Assembly (NCBI GenBank): GCA_903864315.1 | Contig: CAIPFK010000182.1 | Coordinates: 1 to 62,114 of the forward strand | Reading direction: 5' to 3' | Length of the DNA: 62,114 nt | Source: an uncultured Burkholderiales bacterium | GTDB taxonomy: Bacteria; Pseudomonadota; Gammaproteobacteria; Burkholderiales; Burkholderiaceae_C | Shown: positions 60,382 to 62,114 of the stretch, piece after piece | Numbering within the stretch: position 1 is the first letter of the stretch | Layout of the letters: every line of letters starts with the position of its first letter | Translations under genes and position numbers: made by a program | Notes under the pieces: model-generated | Told to the model about the DNA's origin: nothing | The model's input: only the letters and a program-made list of their open reading frames with translations | Database searches by the model: none

Positions 60382-62114
60382 ATGAAAAAAACCACGACCA
60401 GCCATTCTGTCAAATCGGCCGCATCCAAGAAAACGAACCCACCGAAGACATCGAGCAAAGCAAGTCCTGCACGAGCAGGTGTGGCCGCCAGCGGCAAAGC
60501 ACTGCCTTCCTACACCCGGGACGAGCACGCTCGTGGCTACCCCGATTTGCACGACCATTTGGCCGCTTTGGACAAAGCCGGTCTCTTGATCAAGGTGGAT
60601 CGCAAAATCAACAAAGACACCGAGATGCACCCCTTGGTGAGATGGCAATTCAGGGGCGGTATTGCCGAGCCCGATCGCAAAGCATTTTTGTTCAACAACA
60701 TCACCGACAGCAAAGGTCGTAAGTTTGACATTCCCGTGGCCGTGGGGGTTTTGGCGGCCAACCGAGAAATCTACAGCATTGGCATGGGCTGCAAGATTGA
60801 GGACATTGGCAAGACTTGGAACCATGCCATTGCACACCCCATCAAACCCATGGAAGTCCAAGACGCCCCTTGCCAAGAGATTGTCTACACCGGCAAAGAC
60901 CTCTTGAAACCCGGCCAGGGCTTGGACGGCATTCCCGTGCCCATCTCCTCACCCGGTTGGGACAACGCGCCCTACACCACGTTGTCGCAGTACATCAGCA
61001 AGGATCCGGAAACAGGCATTCAGAACATGGGCGTTTACCGCGGTCAAATCAAGTCCCCCACGCGCCTTGGCATGAACCCTTCCCTAGAGAACCAACCTGG
61101 CATCTACACCCACTGGGAGAAATACAAAGCCAAGGGTCAAAAGTTGCCTGCGGCCGTGGTGCTCGGTTGCCCTGCGAGTGTGGCCTTCACGTCGGTGCAA
61201 AAACTCTCTGAAGACACGGATGAGTTTGACGTGGCGGGTGGCCTGGTGGGTGCTCCCATTCAAGTCGTGAGATGCAAAACGGTGGACCTCTTGGTGCCTG
61301 CCGACGCCGAGGTGGTGATCGAAGGCTTCATTTCAACCGAATGGCTCGAACCCGAAGCGCCCTTTGGTGAGTCGCATGGGCACGTGAATTTGCAAGAATT
61401 CAACGCTTACATGGAGGTCACCGCCATCACCCGCAAAAAGAAGGCCATCCTCACCTCCATCATCTCTCAAGTCACCCCTTCCGAGTCGAGTCTTATCAAG
61501 CGCGTGGCCTTGGAGCCCGTGTTTTTGAACCACTTGAAGCGCAACATGGGCATCAAAGGCGTCAAGCGTGTGAGCATGCACGAGCCATTGACCAATTTAA
61601 GAAAAGTGATCGCCGTGATTGTGGAGCGAAATACTCCCCCCACAGAAGTGTGGCGTGCGCTTTATGGAGCGTCCTCACTGTTGCGCTCGGGCGGCAAGTT
61701 CGTCATCGCCATCAATGACGACATCGATCCAGACAACGCCGATGCGCTCCTTTGGGCGATGAGCTACCGCGCGAACTTTGCGCTTGACCTACAAATCATC
61801 CATCACCGAGACCCTGGACACGGGCCCAGGAGTGAGAGAAACCATGGCGAGGATTCGGCCATGCTCATCGATGCGACCCTCAAAGACGACTTCCCACCAA
61901 TTGCGCTGCCCAAGCAAGAATTCATGGAAAACGCCAAGAAGATTTGGGAGGAGTTGAAGTTGCCTCCCCTGCGCCCAGAGGCCCCTTGGTTTGGGTATTC
62001 ACTTGGCGACTGGAGCGAGAGAAATGCCCTCATGGCCGAGCGCGCGGTCAAGAGTGACTACTTCATCACCGGTGAAGAAATCGCCAAGCAACGCCGCAAA
62101 GACTTGCCCATGAA
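60382..62114 (+). CDS. UbiD-family prenylated-FMN decarboxylase (cut by the window end)
   Basis: An open frame from the ATG at 60382 to the window end (577 codons, no stop). It is clearly homologous to the UbiD at 49122-50756: both have GYPDLHDHL, PLVRWQF, REIYSxGMGC, EPEAPFGESHGHV and DDIDPDNADA. It differs by a longer Lys/Ser/Pro-rich N-terminal extension (about 1-45) and an insertion near the middle around MNPSLENQPGIYTHWEKY. It belongs to the plus-strand molybdenum hydroxylase operon. With UbiX at 48390 it could use the same prenylated FMN pool. Substrate unknown. Confidence 0.92.
   Translation, partial: MKKTTTSHSVKSAASKKTNPPKTSSKASPARAGVAASGKALPSYTRDEHARGYPDLHDHLAALDKAGLLIKVDRKINKDTEMHPLVRWQFRGGIAEPDRKAFLFNNITDSKGRKFDIPVAVGVLAANREIYSIGMGCKIEDIGKTWNHAIAHPIKPMEVQDAPCQEIVYTGKDLLKPGQGLDGIPVPISSPGWDNAPYTTLSQYISKDPETGIQNMGVYRGQIKSPTRLGMNPSLENQPGIYTHWEKYKAKGQKLPAAVVLGCPASVAFTSVQKLSEDTDEFDVAGGLVGAPIQVVRCKTVDLLVPADAEVVIEGFISTEWLEPEAPFGESHGHVNLQEFNAYMEVTAITRKKKAILTSIISQVTPSESSLIKRVALEPVFLNHLKRNMGIKGVKRVSMHEPLTNLRKVIAVIVERNTPPTEVWRALYGASSLLRSGGKFVIAINDDIDPDNADALLWAMSYRANFALDLQIIHHRDPGHGPRSERNHGEDSAMLIDATLKDDFPPIALPKQEFMENAKKIWEELKLPPLRPEAPWFGYSLGDWSERNALMAERAVKSDYFITGEEIAKQRRKDLPM

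Overview
The window reads as a chromosomal stretch of a betaproteobacterium of the order Burkholderiales, probably Comamonadaceae-like. The clearest signs are nine periplasmic Bug-type (tripartite tricarboxylate) binding proteins, a DUF4936 protein, and dense catabolic operons of crotonases, thiolase-like enzymes and acyl-CoA enzymes. I see no rRNA, tRNA, transposase, integrase or CRISPR array, and no recognisable transcriptional regulator.

Layout. (A) 122-6363, minus strand: a beta-oxidation-like operon with two crotonases, an ADP-forming acyl-CoA synthetase, rubredoxin and a FadB-like bifunctional enzyme. (B) 6642-14226, plus: two beta-propeller lactonases, an RraA-type aldolase, a Bug protein, NIPSNAP, a CoA-binding protein, a crotonase, and a DUF35/thiolase-like pair. 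(C) 14281-22020: Bug genes with a VOC protein, a lipocalin-like protein, an alpha/beta hydrolase, a cupin and an AMP-dependent acyl-CoA ligase. (D) 22038-24257, minus: a cobalamin riboswitch and a BtuB-like receptor. (E) 24499-28190: a tannase/feruloyl-esterase lipoprotein and small envelope or stress proteins. (F) 28501-32677, plus: Bug, a single-chain triple-RidA protein, a ring-opening amidohydrolase and cyanase. (G) 32748-34632: MOSC, gamma-glutamylcyclotransferase-like and YkgJ-like genes. (H) 34690-39012, minus: an M29-like metalloenzyme, two Bug proteins and a TauD-type dioxygenase. (I) 39329-42966, plus: 3-hydroxyacyl-CoA dehydrogenase, an APH-fold kinase-like protein, a GST and a clear terminator. 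(J) 43010-46563: an FG-GAP-like lipoprotein divergent from two secreted proteins that share an unrecognised six-cysteine domain. (K) 46689-62114: DUF4936, Bug, UbiX and UbiD on the minus strand, divergent from a long plus-strand operon with a CoxMSL-type molybdenum hydroxylase, a hydrolase, a crotonase, CoxG, two binding proteins and a second UbiD cut by the window end.

How it works together (inference): periplasmic binding proteins capture small organic acids or related solutes. Hydroxylases, decarboxylases, lactonases and amidohydrolases open or trim them, and CoA-dependent enzymes finish the degradation. The permeases for the Bug proteins and the regulators must be encoded elsewhere.

The most novel items are: the tandem six-cysteine secreted pair with nearly identical cysteine spacing; the triple-RidA fusion beside an amidohydrolase that is itself three-fold pseudosymmetric; a motif near 25 bp found upstream of four separate transcription units in the same orientation; four 11-bp iterons between ubiD and the molybdenum-hydroxylase operon; and many short tandem repeats whose periods are multiples of three in genes but not between genes.
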